Below, in pieces: positions 47,701-59,849 of a stretch of 64,000 nt of DNA. Positions within the stretch are counted from its first letter, which is position 1; every line of letters starts with the position of its first letter. The DNA is from Ianthella basta (Eukaryota; Porifera; Demospongiae; Verongiida; Ianthellidae). The stretch lies in NCBI GenBank assembly GCA_964019415.1, contig OZ025877.1, positions 4,538,742-4,602,741 of the forward strand. Direction: 5' to 3'. The notes beneath the pieces are model-generated. The model did not search any database, was not told where the DNA came from, and saw only the letters and a list, made by a program, of their open reading frames with translations. Made by a program: the position numbers and the translations under genes.

Positions 47701-48664
47701 TCCATCATCACATAGCCCTTCAGGTGTGATGCCACTGGTACTTGACGCAGAGGGCCATGGTCCCTCGTTGCAACTGCGATCTGGAAATGTTGTAAACCTG
47801 TCTGCCGATATGGTTGCCGTGCCGACTGGACCCCGCCTCCGCCGCAGTAGAGGATGTTTCAGGGTAGTGAATAAAGCTACCCAAGGACTGCTTAGTCGTC
47901 TTTCCTCCGAGTATGTCCGCTGCAATGGTAGAATGAAAACTGGTGAAGCACAGAGTTTTAGTCTTGACGGTTCTCAGTCTGTGAGATACAAGATGGTAGT
48001 GTGTGTGGTTACACCGCGAAGCATTGAGCACTCGTTGGAACGAGGAACTAGCCTACTCCACGCTGGCTGCCACGCAGTGCTTGAAGAAGCGTTCAAGCAC
48101 AAGACAGCGTCACTGGTGGTGCCGGCACTGGGGGCAGGGCTGGATGGCTTTGAGAACAAAGTGAGTGACCAGAGCTACAGTACATAGAGAGTCATGATGT
48201 TGTACCATTGTGCATGCCAGCAATGCACAATACCGACTACTTACCTCTAGTGAACAGTGTATAATACCATGGCCACATTGCTCATGTATGCATGTTGCTC
48301 TGATCAGACGACTGATAGTATCATTCAATAATGTCTCCTCCACTCCTCCCTTCTACTCCCTCCCTCCCCTCCACTCCTCTTCCTCCCTGCCCTCCCTCCC
48401 CTCCTCCTCCCTCCTCTCCCTCTCTCTCCAACACTACTCACTCACACATTGTACATGTCCTTCCTTCTGCAGGTGGTTGCGCAAACACTCATCCGTGCTT
48501 TCACAGACTATGCCTACCCCGAGGACTGTGCATTGAAGGAGGTATGCTTTGTGGCCCTGTACAGCAGCACCTACACTGCGTTTGAGAGCTGCTTCAAGGA
48601 CAGGATCATTGAGAAGATGGGAGTGCGGCGCCAGACAGCTGCTCAACTCATCACACAACTGTGA
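44768..48664 (+). CDS. RING - TRAF-type zinc finger - coiled coil - macro domain protein, 621 aa
   Basis: Five exons join in phase: 44768-45034, 45338-45570, 46810-47348, 47526-48160 and 48473-48664 (TGA). Residues 30-68 form a RING (CPIC, CCGNHFC, SAC, CPLC). Residues 90-210 hold TRAF-type zinc fingers (CEWVGELGDLASH, ECPCRLHSCPYC, HFPVVCPHMC, LEVCPNQPLPCPF). Residues about 237-292 are a heptad-rich coiled coil. A Ser/Pro/Thr-rich linker follows. Residues about 427-605 match a macro domain: SGNVVNLSADMVAVP, CNGRMKTGEAQSFSL, YKMVVCVVTP, CHAVLEEAFKHKTASLVVPA, LGAGLDGF, and a final KEVCFVAL strand. The usual NAAN loop is absent (VPTG), so ADP-ribose hydrolysis is unlikely and binding uncertain. 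RING-TRAF proteins are trimeric E3 ligases or adaptors at receptors; macro domains read ADP-ribose. The joint role is inferred. The exon 3 donor (A|GTGGGT at 47349) was chosen because only it keeps phase. Confidence 0.86.
45826..45940. repeat. Fold-back (MITE-like) repeat in intron 2
   Basis: Inverted arms: ATGCTGACGAAGAGGTGTTT plus AAGATTTAGA on the left, and TCTAAATCTTCAGAGACACT plus TGGTCAGCACTT on the right. A GC-rich hairpin (CACGAGG-GCCCGAGTG) lies between. Confidence 0.7.
46360..46520. repeat. 54-bp tandem repeat, about 2.6 copies
   Basis: Units at 46381-46434, 46435-46488 and 46489-about 46520. Each junction forms a perfect inverted repeat, TGCTCTAAAT and ATTTAGAGCA around CGYT. CG-rich compared with its surroundings; in intron 2 of the RING-macro gene. 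Confidence 0.9.
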
Positions 48665-50110
48665 TGGTTGTACTAAGCTATAATAATAATTTATTAGCTG
48701 CTACGATTCCAGTCATGTTGTCTCATTCTGTTATATATAGAGTGTGTGAGTCATGGGAGTATACGTACTTATAATACTACTGTGGGTGAGCATGCTGAAT
48801 GGGATACTCTCCCGGCACATTATTGAATCACTGTGTGCCTAATGTTTAAATGTGGCTTTTGCACTATGCATAAAATTGTTCTCGGCAGGTACATAGGTGT
48901 CCATGCGCATGGGTTTATTCCCAGTATCATTTGAAACAAAACAATTTTGTCAGGAAAAAAATAAAGAGGCAATAGCTGTTGGAAGTGAAGAGCCCATATA
49001 ATAGAAACCTCATGGTATGACTCATCTTTGACTCAACAGAATGATGTGATGATTATGAATTCTCTGCCAGATATAGGACTAAGGGAGTATCTCATTATGT
49101 ATTCACAATGTGGTTTATACCTCAAAACAGATGTGAGAAAGTGCTACACATGTGTCACAGTTAATATGAAGACTGAGGTCAGTGCTGAAATATTATGTTT
49201 GTATTATACTGTACAGTAATTATGCAAAATACTACGAACATTTTACTTGATGATTACTTCATAACAATTTTTTTGCATAAGCCACAGATTGAGCACAAAG
49301 AAAACATTCCACCTTCTTAAGAGAGAATCTGTATCATTCGTTGAAACAAGTTAAAATCTTACTTCAGATAGTGTTATGGTGTTAGTCCCTGACTGCATGT
49401 TATTGGATGTTACACTTTCTAAACCATTCCAAACATTTTCTAACCATTTCTAACTATTTCTAAACCATGTCCAATATATTTTCAAAACAATTTCTAATTG
49501 TTTTCTAAAATGGGATGTTGCCAAAGTCACTATGCTCAGTTGTCATTGCATCATTGATCCCATGGGACCCAATCACCTTATATAGAACTTCAGAGTATCC
49601 AGCTTGCTTGGTACAATGCCATTGGGAAGAAGCATAATACCCAATATACTGCGTTACCAGGGAAAACATTAGATTCTTATTCAGACATGGTTTCCTTGGT
49701 AACAGGGTGATGTCAACATAATCTTAAGTATTATGGGAAGGTGTGGTATTGGGCATACCAACATCAAACTGCATTTGAATAAACCTAGAACCATTAGACA
49801 CAGGGAGACATGATCTAGTATTTGGCATTCTAAATGCTCTTTCAACACGTATGACCACACATGAAATTTCAATGATTAGTTCCCCCTTCATGTGTGGTAT
49901 ATCATGAACCCAACTGAGTACTGCTCTACAAACTAGCAATAATTTTCACTGCAACTGGCAAGAACTTTACATCGTTTGAAACAAACAGTTAATGTATGAA
50001 TAGGGTAGTGTTTCTGGTACACCCAAGTACGTAAGTATTGAAGTAAACAAAATAAGCCAAATTGCATATAGTGTTACGTGCCAGTGCTAAACCATTCTTG
50101 GATGAAAATC
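48665..50110. other. Spacer between the RING-macro gene and the second 7TM gene
   Basis: 3' flank; no gene recognised. About 49410-49515 holds a degenerate run of TTTCTAAxCAT-like units. Short frames (49028, 49681) lack support. Confidence 0.5.
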
Positions 50111-51079
50111 TTACAACTGTGGAGTGGATGATGTTGCAATACTCTCTGCCTTGACATCCTTACAGCGACAGGTCAGTATTTTCTTCATGGAATCTCTCAG
50201 TGGTTTGAAGGTAGCAACCATTAGCAGTGGGGTTACAATACCGGGGAGGCTTAGCAGCACACTAGTAGAAAGCAGGTTGATGGACGCCAGTACTGGAAGA
50301 CTTGCTGACTGTCTGAACACAAATGGTACAATGGCAAGGAGATTCACTCCCAGTATGACAAAGTTAACAATGAGGAGCAAACCTACGAATTTCACCATTG
50401 CAAGTCTCAACAAATTGTTCTGTCTCTGCATGCTGCGCCTAACATACACAACAGCTGCTATCACAAGTGCCAGGACAACGAAATGCGTTGGCAGTCCCAT
50501 GGTGAAGGTGACTAGGATCTGGTGAATGAAGGCAGAAGGGGTAAGCTGGGCCAGACAAATGACTCCATCCAAGAGATTGCTGAAATCATACATTGGAGTC
50601 CAGTATGGAATTGCAGAGGCAGCTGTAACCAACCAAATGACAATTATGGCAACCAGCAAAGGAATTGGTTTGACCCTTTTCACTCCCCAGCGAATCACAA
50701 TGAATATGACCACAGTTAGAGTTACCCACAGCAGGTTACGGGTGAGGATGCCAGTGTGTAAAATGAACTGAGCAAAGGCACACATGCCACTGCCAGCCTG
50801 TGCTAGTCCTGAGGTCAGCATAATTCCTGCAATGTTGCGGCAGATGAATCCCAAACCGGTCAAGAGCCCCACAGCTGTTATGTTGATGAGGACATTTCTC
50901 TGTGAAGGAATGCTCTTGAAGATTGGATTCACCAGCAGGGCACTCATGGTTAGCCCATTCAGAAACAGCTGTGCTGGGCAGATGACAGCAAGGCAGAGGC
51001 TGTACAGAACAAAGTACCCTGAAGGTCCCAAGATGCTGGCAAAAGGCTGAAGTGTCAGCGTTTCATTTGATCCATTCAT
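50111..51079 (-). CDS. Seven-helix GPCR-like receptor, single exon, 322 aa
   Basis: Paralog of the gene at 43029 with the same seven-helix plan and about the same length. Shared landmarks: LGPSGY, PSQRNVL, CAFAQ with the helix 3 Cys, IPLLVAI, LLDGVICLAQLTPSAF (loop 2 Cys), FVGLLLIVNFVILGVN, LLSLPGIVTPLLMVATFKP. N-terminus has NGSNET glycosylation sites. Start: an in-frame ATG at 51226 would add 49 residues, but a TATA box lies at 51227-51232, so that ATG is upstream of the likely transcript start. The ATG at 51079 aligns with the paralog's start (MNGSNET versus MNETNAT). The tail is Lys/Thr/Ser-rich. Lies on the opposite strand from its paralog, with the RING-macro gene between them. Confidence 0.85.
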   Translation of the reverse strand: MNGSNETLTLQPFASILGPSGYFVLYSLCLAVICPAQLFLNGLTMSALLVNPIFKSIPSQRNVLINITAVGLLTGLGFICRNIAGIMLTSGLAQAGSGMCAFAQFILHTGILTRNLLWVTLTVVIFIVIRWGVKRVKPIPLLVAIIVIWLVTAASAIPYWTPMYDFSNLLDGVICLAQLTPSAFIHQILVTFTMGLPTHFVVLALVIAAVVYVRRSMQRQNNLLRLAMVKFVGLLLIVNFVILGVNLLAIVPFVFRQSASLPVLASINLLSTSVLLSLPGIVTPLLMVATFKPLRDSMKKILTCRCKDVKAESIATSSTPQL

Positions 51080-51226
51080 TTTGTCAAAATTACCGGTTGA
51101 TCTTTGCTGCTGTGAACCGGTCACGTGGACAATAGTTGGAGGTTTGCGCAGGTTGGAAGTATGCGCGTAACATATACGACCATATTTGGACACAATGGTA
51201 CAATGTTGAAAGTGTGATATTCTCAA

Positions 51227-51232
51227 TTTATA
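51227..51232 (-). promoter_or_regulatory. TATA box of the 7TM gene at 50111-51079
   Basis: TATAAA on the - strand, 148 bp before the chosen ATG; the leader holds the GTTACGCGCATA and CCTCCAACTATTG blocks also seen at 59.9 and 62.7 kb. Confidence 0.55.
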
Positions 51233-51445
51233 ACTCTTCCAGGTGTTTTAATGCATACACAGTGACCAGTTATGGGACAGATTGTTTCAGTTGCCTTTGA
51301 GCTTGTTAGCTTATTTCAGGATAGTCATACTCTCAGACTGGTGCATCTTGTGTAGTCAGCCATTGCCTGTCGTTGTCTTCAGCGGCATCAATGTATGACA
51401 TGGCCATAATTATGGGTGGATACTAAGTTTGATATAATTATCATT

Positions 51446-51895
51446 ATCAGAGAGTACGATAGTACTCTCTATGTAGAGATGGTACAGGGTGTTACGAATT
51501 CACAATACATTGGCATAGGGACGAAATCGCGAAAAGCGTCGAAAACCGCCAAAACGAGGCTTCGTACGGCTAAATACGAAATATTCATACACTAAACTGA
51601 CCTGGAAGGCAAGCGAACATGGTCTGTCAGCGAGAAAATGACACTCGAAAACATCCATTTTCGTCTTCATATCAGAGAGTACGATAGTACTCTCTATGTA
51701 GGGATGGTACAGGGTGTTTCGAATTCCCAATACATTGGCATAGGGGCGAAACCGCGAAAAGCGTCAAAAAACGCCAAAACGAGGTTTCGTAGGGCTAAAT
51801 ACGAAATATTCATACACTAAACTGACTTGGAAGGCAAGCGAACGTGGTCTGTCGGCGAGAAAATGACACTCGAAAACATCCATTTTCGTCTTCAT
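51446..51895. repeat. 225-bp tandem direct repeat, two copies
   Basis: Units begin at 51446 and 51671 with ATCAGAGAGTACGATAGTAC, a 9-bp inverted repeat around GATA, then TCTCTATGTAGxGATGGTAC. Identity between units is high over the whole length. CG-rich core (GCGAAAAGCGTC). The TATGTAGGGATGG part recurs at the ends of the insertion at 27805-28905, so this is probably a tandem pair of non-autonomous elements. Confidence 0.9.
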
Positions 51896-51899
51896 ATTC

Positions 51900-54800
51900 T
51901 TCTTCGCCAGCTGTAACTGACGAACCGAATTAGCTATCGAACTAATTCGAACACGAAACTGCTGAAAATTAACCGAGCTGTATTCTTTCGAAGTATAGGC
52001 TCCGAAAGCGTGTTGTTCACACATTGGGGTTACCGAGTTTTCGGGAGACGTTGCTACGCGCAAGACGCCATTTTATGCATAATAGTAAGATACCATTTTG
52101 TGCATAACATAGCTCTCACCTATTTCAAAAAGATAGTTGTACATCTCAGTGAGGTGAGGTCTCTCTCCATCTATCTTCAACTTGCCTGCACCAATACTGT
52201 CAGACTAGTTTGGGCATCAACTGTGAAGCCATTGTTCTTCCATGTCACCTTAGTTACCATCGCATTTCAATATTAATGTTGCTTGATCCATGTTTCATCC
52301 TCTATCTATAGTATATACATTAAATTGCTTAAGTCCAATTGCCTCACTTAGGTATATACCTGTTCCCTGGGTTATTAACTTGCAGTTATGTGCTTTGGAT
52401 TCCCTTTTCAATGCAGATTAACTAAGAAGCCAAGGCTATTACAGTCAATGCAAGTAGTCACTGAGCAAGTGTATAAGCAAAACATTCAGACCAAGGTTAC
52501 AATTGTCGCTCACAGTTGGGAGAACCTGTCTCCTTGTATTTCCTGAACATCATTGTCAATCAAAGAAACAATACATCCATGCCTACATCCCTTTATCCAA
52601 TGCTTGGGATGGTGAAGTAAGGATAATTGAAGCAGTACATGCTTTCTGGTATTGAATTAGATGACAACACAGCAAACATGCTTGTATTGAGTCATCTTTG
52701 GAATACATTGATGAAGCTATGTTTCACCTTTCAAAGCAGCTATTGCAGGGACACTACAAACTCCAAATTCAGTGGGGAGCTCGGTCGTTGTACAGGTAGG
52801 AACTGAAACCCTTACCACATCTCAGTACAGTGTCTTCTTTGACAGAGCTGGTGTACCTGTGGCAGATGGATTCAGGACATACACCAACGTGAAGGCAATT
52901 AAATCAGGTTGGCCTACCTCGAATGTACTTGAACAATAAATAACACTGCTGAGTCACCAATATAATTATGCAGGTGATTCAGGATTTCCCAGTATAAGCC
53001 TACATCAATGCATTATGGTCATGGAGATGAATGCACAATATCAGAAATATGCTTGCGCTGGATGAATCAGTTTTCCAACTTTACTTTAAAGAACATTTGA
53101 CATTGAGCACCTTAACATTATCTACAATGAAAGTGCATGTTTTGGCAGCCATTGCTCAACTTGTGGGAGCACCTACAGCTGCAAAATTGTACTTTGCTTA
53201 TGTTCCCACTCTTGCCATTGTAATATTGGTTCTGGGTACAGGCAGTTTTCCATATGTTTCGTACTCCATTTCTGTACTTGCATTGAAGCATCAGAGAGTG
53301 CACTAGCAAGATATCTCTATAGAACAGGTTGTCATCATGTCAGTTAGCTCAAAGCTGCAGCCAAAACTTTCAACAGACTATTATATTATATATGCTTGCA
53401 AGGACTATAGCATCAAAATAATGTGTACTGCATGTATGCATTGTGCATCGGATTCTTCCTCTGTGTCTCTGGCCATCCATCCATATGGAGACACATTATA
53501 CAACTTGCACCTCAGTCTAGGATTGGCTGTGGAGATCCACAGTATATATTGTGACATTAAAATGTTTGTTGTCACTGTTGGCTGAACCTATCAGCATAAA
53601 TTAGAACCTTCCAATGGAACAGAAGTTATTATAGTATTTTATTAGCTATAATAGCTAGCTATAGCTATAGCCTCGTACCCAGGCCTTCGATAAGAATGTA
53701 CGGTTGCAGTAGAATTCGAATCCTGTACCTCAGGGTTGGCCAACTGTGCTAAGGTCTATGCTACTGCATAGGTGCCACATTCACGCAAATTGGGGATATA
53801 ACTTGATTCCCCTCATACCTTGGGTGTTTTATGCCTCTAATGATACACCCCTGAAGATATTTATAGTGGTCAGATGGGCTACCTGACTATGCCCACCAAG
53901 ATTCGTAACTTTCTGAGATCTGATGTTAAATTGACATTGTATGGCTATATATGCATATCACTATTAATATGTACCATACAGAAAGTATTTGCCTGTGAAT
54001 ATATAAGTGAATAATGCATGCACTTTACACAAGGGTGAAAGCCATATTAAATATTTGGTTACTTAAAAAATCCATAAAACTCCTCCAAATGTTATACCAT
54101 ATTCATGTTCCTTCCAGTGGGTCCCATGTAAAGCTACTGTCATATGGCTTCACATGGGCATACTTTAAACTAACTTGCACTGTATGCATTGCTTGTATTA
54201 TGCTTTTGGCCAAACTGAAGAATACCTAAAGTAGCCCAGGGCGTTTTCATATAATACTATATTTTCACAATTTCTAGCCCTGTTTGAACAACACAGATTG
54301 CACTTGTATCATGACTTGCACATGACACATGACAGTGATATATCTATCACCTCCATTCATTTGCCTGTATGTCATCCAAGGTGTGCATGCAGGACACTTT
54401 GAAGAAATGTGCACTCAAAGTGCATCACCATGGACATTGCATGACATGCACAAGGTGTTATGTGTATTGTGCAATGAACATTATGTAATGGGACAAGCAA
54501 CCATGAAACCATAATTATGCACCTAGCTGTTGAAAGCATGCATAAGATGTTAGCTATGGCTGAAGCCATATACACATGATTGGGAAGCCAGTGTCCTGCT
54601 GTACTGTATTTAGTATCATCATTAGTGCATATAAAGATGTGGGCCTAATTATTATACTACCGTAGGCTTGCGTACACCACGTCATATACAGATGCATGCT
54701 GTGTGGTTCCCCTACCTTTGACTAATGCAAGACAGTGTTAAACAGTACATAATGGAATGGCTTCGATTCTGTTTACAAAACATTGCATGCAGCTAAGTGG

Positions 54801-57312
54801 GGATGGGATCTCAAGTGGCTGCATACGTAATTAAGACTTTGTTCTCTGTATCATGTCTTCATGTAACGAGCAAATGCATACGAACATGTCATAGCATGTG
54901 ATGGATCACACCAATTTTGAGCTACCATTACACCAGGGGGTCGGTCAAGGTCACGTGTGTCCGCAAAATGGTCGACGCGGCTGCTCTTTACTGTGTATTT
55001 TACCTATACTAGCAAAGAGCAGACATATTTCGAGAAACACGTCGCATCGCTTGTTTCTTTGCTTCTGAGCACACAGTTGGACAAGGGCTATCATAAAATG
55101 GCCCCTTCCCCTCCCTTCCCCAGCATCTAGGTAGGTTTTGCGAGCACTTTCCAACACCGTGTACGAGTGTTCGCTGATGCTGGCTACGAGGCAGATGGGG
55201 CCTAATCTGGAGTACTGAGCAAGTGCTCCTGTGGAAGTGACTCCTTAGAAGCTGGTAGCGAGTCCTCATTGATCACTTCAGGACTGCAAGACTGATAGGT
55301 TGACTGCTTCTGCAATGGGAGTGCAATCGGCAGCCACGTCCTTGCAATCGTCTTGGTTCTGCATGTACACGATTTGTCACATTCGATGGCAGGGATGCTA
55401 GAAATGGCTTAAACGTGCTGACAATCCTCAAGAAACGCTGCGATAACTTGCAAAACTAAATTGTGAAAGCGGTCAGACAATTAAGCCCAATCCACCGTAT
55501 GGCTCCTTGGCTACGTACGTACCGGTCGTACCAGGGGCGCAAATGCAGTACAAGGCCCTGCCATGGCTCAGGGTATGCGCATTCGGCCTTGGAGCACAGT
55601 CAGCTAACATATGGAGACGCGATTGGAATGTCAGGAATGCAATTATTGAGGTGCTGGTATTGCGCAATCCCAGGACTTGTCCGACCCCCCTGCCATTGCA
55701 CATTACTTTTGTGTGCTATAAGAATTAATACGCAAAAAGTCATACATGTACTTACCTATATAGGCCCATGCGTGCACCTAAATATGAAGCCAATAGGCAC
55801 TGTTACAATTATAATTAGGTAATTACATGAATTTTGCAAACGGGTATATTATAATAAGTATAGTAGAAGTGAGTATATATACGTAGCTAAATGTCATGAT
55901 CTAATGATTGCATTTACACTCGGAAGTAATAATTGTAACATTCTGCCCTGTTTGGCACTTGCATAACTGCACAAGATGTTGCAATCTATTTGCTGCAGAC
56001 AGACGTACACATGTAAAATGGATGGTAGCTATTACACATACTCTTCACACACTTACATAATCATGACATGCTTACCTGAAACAAATTTTAAAGACATGGC
56101 CTTGCTAACTGTATACGTAAATGTTAAGTCAAGGTAACCTCCTTGAAGCCAGAAGCCAAAGAAATCCAAACAAGTGATATTGTATTATGATACACTTCAA
56201 ACATGAAAATGCACTATAATAATACTACCTCTGCTGCTTCATCTTCACAAGTTAGGACATTCAGGTCAATCTATTTATACCGTATCATGCATGTGCAAAG
56301 CCATTCCACTACATTAACGAATAACTATTTTGCCGTAATTTCACCGTGTAACTTGGATACACTGTGATTATGGTGATGTTTGCATGCCACATACATTTGG
56401 TATGTGAACACATGGTCATTTAAAGAATACTGTTTAGATGCCATTGCGGATAGAGATTGGGCTATAGGCCACATTTACAGTTGGCTATAGCTAGACATTG
56501 CCAGTCTTTGTGACACAGATAGAGCATACAGTGCAATTTGCAATATTAATGGCTAATGCTGTCTGAATATCTAATCTGTCATTTTGCTCAAACAGCTGAC
56601 TTTGCATTAATTACAGATCATAAAATGTAAATTATAATATTATTATAGCAGACTCACTACTTCACTTCCTTGAAGCATTCTGTAAAGTACTGTATGTGTT
56701 TGTACATGCATGGCCATTACCAGCTAACACAGCACAATATTTGAGTTTCACACACATTTACATGGAACACGGCTAGTAAAGCACTTTGCACTCTGGCACG
56801 CATTTTGTTGGTTATAATGCACATTACAGTGCAGCCTGCAATCCTTGGCAACTTATCTGAAAACTCAGTTCTACTGTTTAAATAAAACTGAACATGCGTA
56901 CAATCCCAATAAGAATGTGGAGAGCAATGTGCCACTGCTTACCTTAGGAACAGGGTGTGCCATACATTCATTGCTGGTTTAACCATAATTATAGTACATA
57001 ATTAATAGAGGATATAACATGCATCACTGCCAGGTTACATAATGACTTACATATAACAATATCTAAAGGGTTAATCAAAGTGTTTGTATGACATTGTATG
57101 TTGCAAACACAGGATGGATTATGGATTCTTAAGGTACTGCCTGGTTTCTACCATCCTTCTCTTGGTCTATACAATGGTGAAGATTATTGCTATGTAAAAT
57201 AATAGGCCTAAAAGTTTGCTAATGCATGGACTATGGATATGCAATACAGTATTAGCATTCTAATAATTATGCATATGCCAATGTTTGGTCACAACGACTA
57301 TTTCAATAAGTG
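51900..57312. other. Gene-poor stretch
   Basis: No gene model could be supported. Weak candidates: an open, acceptor-preceded stretch at 52751-52911 (reads NSVGSSVVVQVGTETLTTSQ...) and a reverse-strand open stretch at about 55204-55370 ending in LPQEHLLSTPD stop. Neither has a recognised domain or partner exons. A MITE-end-like AGCCTCGTACCCAGGCC lies at about 53671-53687. Mostly AT-rich sequence. Confidence 0.4.
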
Positions 57313-59707
57313 CTAGAGATCAAGCAACTCTTCCGATTCTTGTCCATGAAAAGGATTGTTTGCTTGCTCAGTTTCTTGGGGGGTCCAGTTCAGCCAAGCA
57401 GAAATCAATCGCTTCTGGAAGATGCTTACCAATCCGAACAATATTGGAGTAGCGATGGAGCCAATGAATGAAAGGGTATTGCTCTTCTTTGCATCCACAT
57501 TAGTGACAAACCCCATGGTGTTAACAACAATGCCAAAACACATGATCACAAGCAGCAGAGGCAGCACTGCAATGGCACGAATTATGATTGAGTGAGATTC
57601 CACACGTTGGTTAGCTGGAGTGCAGAGGTTGGAGAATATTGTGCATAACAGTGCGAAGAAGTTGGTGAGACACGAGAGAGCAATCACAATCAACATCACA
57701 TTAGTAATGATTGCAAACGGTGCAGCAGAAATGGCAAAGACAATGATAGTTACTTGAAATAGTGCCAGCTGTAAAATGGACAAGTCCACCCAAAGTGCGA
57801 TTGTGGTTACCAGCTGCTCAGCTCGTCTCTTTTTTCCACAGCACAACAGTATAGCAGGGTACTTGAACAGGCAGGGTACAGCCACTGTTGCCTTCTTAGC
57901 TATGTAAATAGCCACTGGCAATTCCATTGCTGGAGAAATAATCAGTAAATACAGTGGGATATCAAGGTATACTGGAGCGTGTGACCCACCATCATTCTTT
58001 CGCTTCATATAATACTTTAAGGTGGTGGTTACATAGACATTACATAACAATGCCAAAGAGACTGCAGAAGCAATTGAAATGCCCCAAAACATTCCATACA
58101 CTTCATATGAGAAATAGAATGTCTTCCGTGCATACTCTTTGAATGTCATCTTCAGGAGAACTGCAGAAATAATCCACACAAACAAGACTAGGAAGAAAAT
58201 TCCAATGGCTACTACACATTTTGTCAGGTTTGCCCTGACAGTTGCTGGGAATGCTCCGCAACCTTGTTCGACATAGCCAAGGTTTGTTCTGTGCTCTATT
58301 TGCCCAAGTGCATAGTCCTGGAGCTGCAATCACAAAATGAATGTGAAGTGAATTCAAATTGCTACTCCTTGTTACCACAGCATATAAATCATGAGTGTAT
58401 GTATGCCTGTTTCATTTTATTTGTTCATGGAGCTAGTACAACTTATCTCCAACAGTAACTATTACATGCCATTTATTTGAGGTGCATATAAGAAAATGAG
58501 TCTGAATGAGCTCAAGCTTGTATTGTTCTAGTGCAGTGGAACCTACCAAAGATGGTCGTTGTGTTAGGCAGCCACTTCTCTGGCCCCAAATAGCACTAAA
58601 GCATTGTGACTACCTCTGCAGAGTAGCTACCTCTCTATATAGGTCAGTAAACACTGGCCCGTAAGTAGCTGTCCTAGGCAGCATTTATTGTAAATGATTG
58701 CATACCTAACTGCATATGGAAGTTATGACAGTCATTTAATGTTGCAGAATTGATGCCAGAAAGTACAATGCCCAATACTGGATGGAAGCCAAAATTTACT
58801 ATATGTCCAGCTGTGAATTAAGGGCAGAACCAGAAATTGAGGAACATATAATTAGTCAATTGGCAGATTGGGTACCCTTGGTCAAAGAAAGGAAATGAAT
58901 TTTTAGCAGGCAATTAAGGACCAATCAATCAAGCACATGAACAGTGGAGAAAAAACGATGCAGACAAGACAGATGTTTTGTCTTATGGTTGAATGTTTGG
59001 GACGCCCTTACAATCAGACACTAGACGGACACTGCATTGAGAGTCACCATTTTTATTAGCACTCCGGCTAGTTGTTCATATTCAATTTAACAATGGCTAT
59101 TAGACTCATTCACTACATAGCTATATATGCGTATGCCATGGCAGTAACAGTGACAGAGGTGTATGTGTATTGCATGACTACATAATACTTAGATCTCATG
59201 CATGATGGATTGAGCTTGAAGTATCATATCTCGCACATGCAAACTCACCGAAGCAGTCATTTCACTTAGAAAGTTGTTTGTCTTGTCTGGACAGGGAGGA
59301 ATTGTTGTGGTTATGGTAACATTGGGAGGTTTCCAGTCCTCCAAGTAATTGAGAGTGTTCAGGAGGTAACGATTGAGGATGGAACTGTCTACTAATAGAA
59401 ACACCGGAGAAGAATGCCACTTCCACACTTCATTGTTGCAAGTTGGATTAGTTGTTAAGTTCATTCTTGTTCCATTCGCAAGGAGCAGCTGGTACGTGAC
59501 AAGGACAGAGTAGGGAAGGTGTTCATTCGGTGCATAGAAGACTTCGTATAACCGGTTCCTGATGGATGTGCCACTGATATTGGAGCCAACACTGGCACCC
59601 TCAAACTCAATATAACTGTCTGTACAGAGCAGGTCTTCCTGGGCAGTGCCATATACATAGGCAAGGGCTGGGAACAGCAGGGTTGCTAGTATGATGGCAG
59701 ACAACAT
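57313..59707 (-). CDS. Ectodomain plus seven-helix membrane protein, two exons recognised
   Basis: Exon 59249-59707 (possibly longer) and exon 57313-58323 join in phase 0 (TCG|GTGAGT to TTGCAG|CTC), giving about 488 residues. The first part has a hydrophobic start (MLSAIILATLLFPALAYVYG), then an ectodomain of about 150 residues with NIS, NGT, NLT and NVT glycosylation sites and several cysteines. The second has seven hydrophobic segments (starting VVAIGIFFLVLFVWIISAVL, ending IATPILFGLVSIF) and an acidic tail. The plan is that of an adhesion- or peptide-type GPCR, but I recognise no known family. Start: the frame is open upstream to a TAG at about 59793 but has no ATG there, so either Met at 59707 starts it or an upstream exon is spliced in. 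On the same strand as the 7TM gene at 50 kb. Confidence 0.7.
58533..58700. repeat. Dispersed repeat, copy 2 (copy 1 at 24225-24415)
   Basis: Same start (CAGTGGAACCT) and the same CTGGCCCCAAATAGCAC core; lies in the intron of the ectodomain-7TM gene. Confidence 0.7.
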
Positions 59708-59849
59708 TGCTAGCTTCAAAGAAGCAACAGATTTTCGATGACAATCACGCACAGGCTTAGTCTTTTGCTCCTGCTCTTCTTTATGCCTCTATGAATAGCC
59801 ATGCACACTTCTCAATTTATTGTGCTGTAAAGGTTCTTTAAGCTATATA

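Noticed and set aside
47500..47925. 141-residue - strand frame
   Set aside because: Antisense to exon 4 of the RING-macro gene.
50124..51050. + strand frames of 65-133 residues
   Set aside because: Antisense to the 7TM gene at 50111-51079.
51080..51226. N-terminal extension of the 50-kb 7TM protein by 49 residues
   Set aside because: The upstream ATG touches the TATA box, so it is probably not transcribed; the paralog starts at the position equal to 51079.
52751..52911. Candidate exon reading NSVGSSVVVQVGTETL
   Set aside because: It has an acceptor-like start but a poor donor, no partner exons and no recognised domain.
53695..53800. tRNA gene or tRNA-derived SINE on the - strand
   Set aside because: A TAGCACAGTTGG A-box-like and a GGATTCGAATTC B-box-like sequence are present but only about 16 bases apart, and no stems pair; too weak to call.
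55204..55370. Candidate terminal exon on the - strand
   Set aside because: Open and ending naturally, but with no acceptor I trust and no known similarity.
59708..59752. Start of the ectodomain-7TM protein at 59752
   Set aside because: The codon there is GTG, not ATG; no in-frame ATG exists up to the stop at about 59793. Met at 59707 or an upstream exon is more likely.
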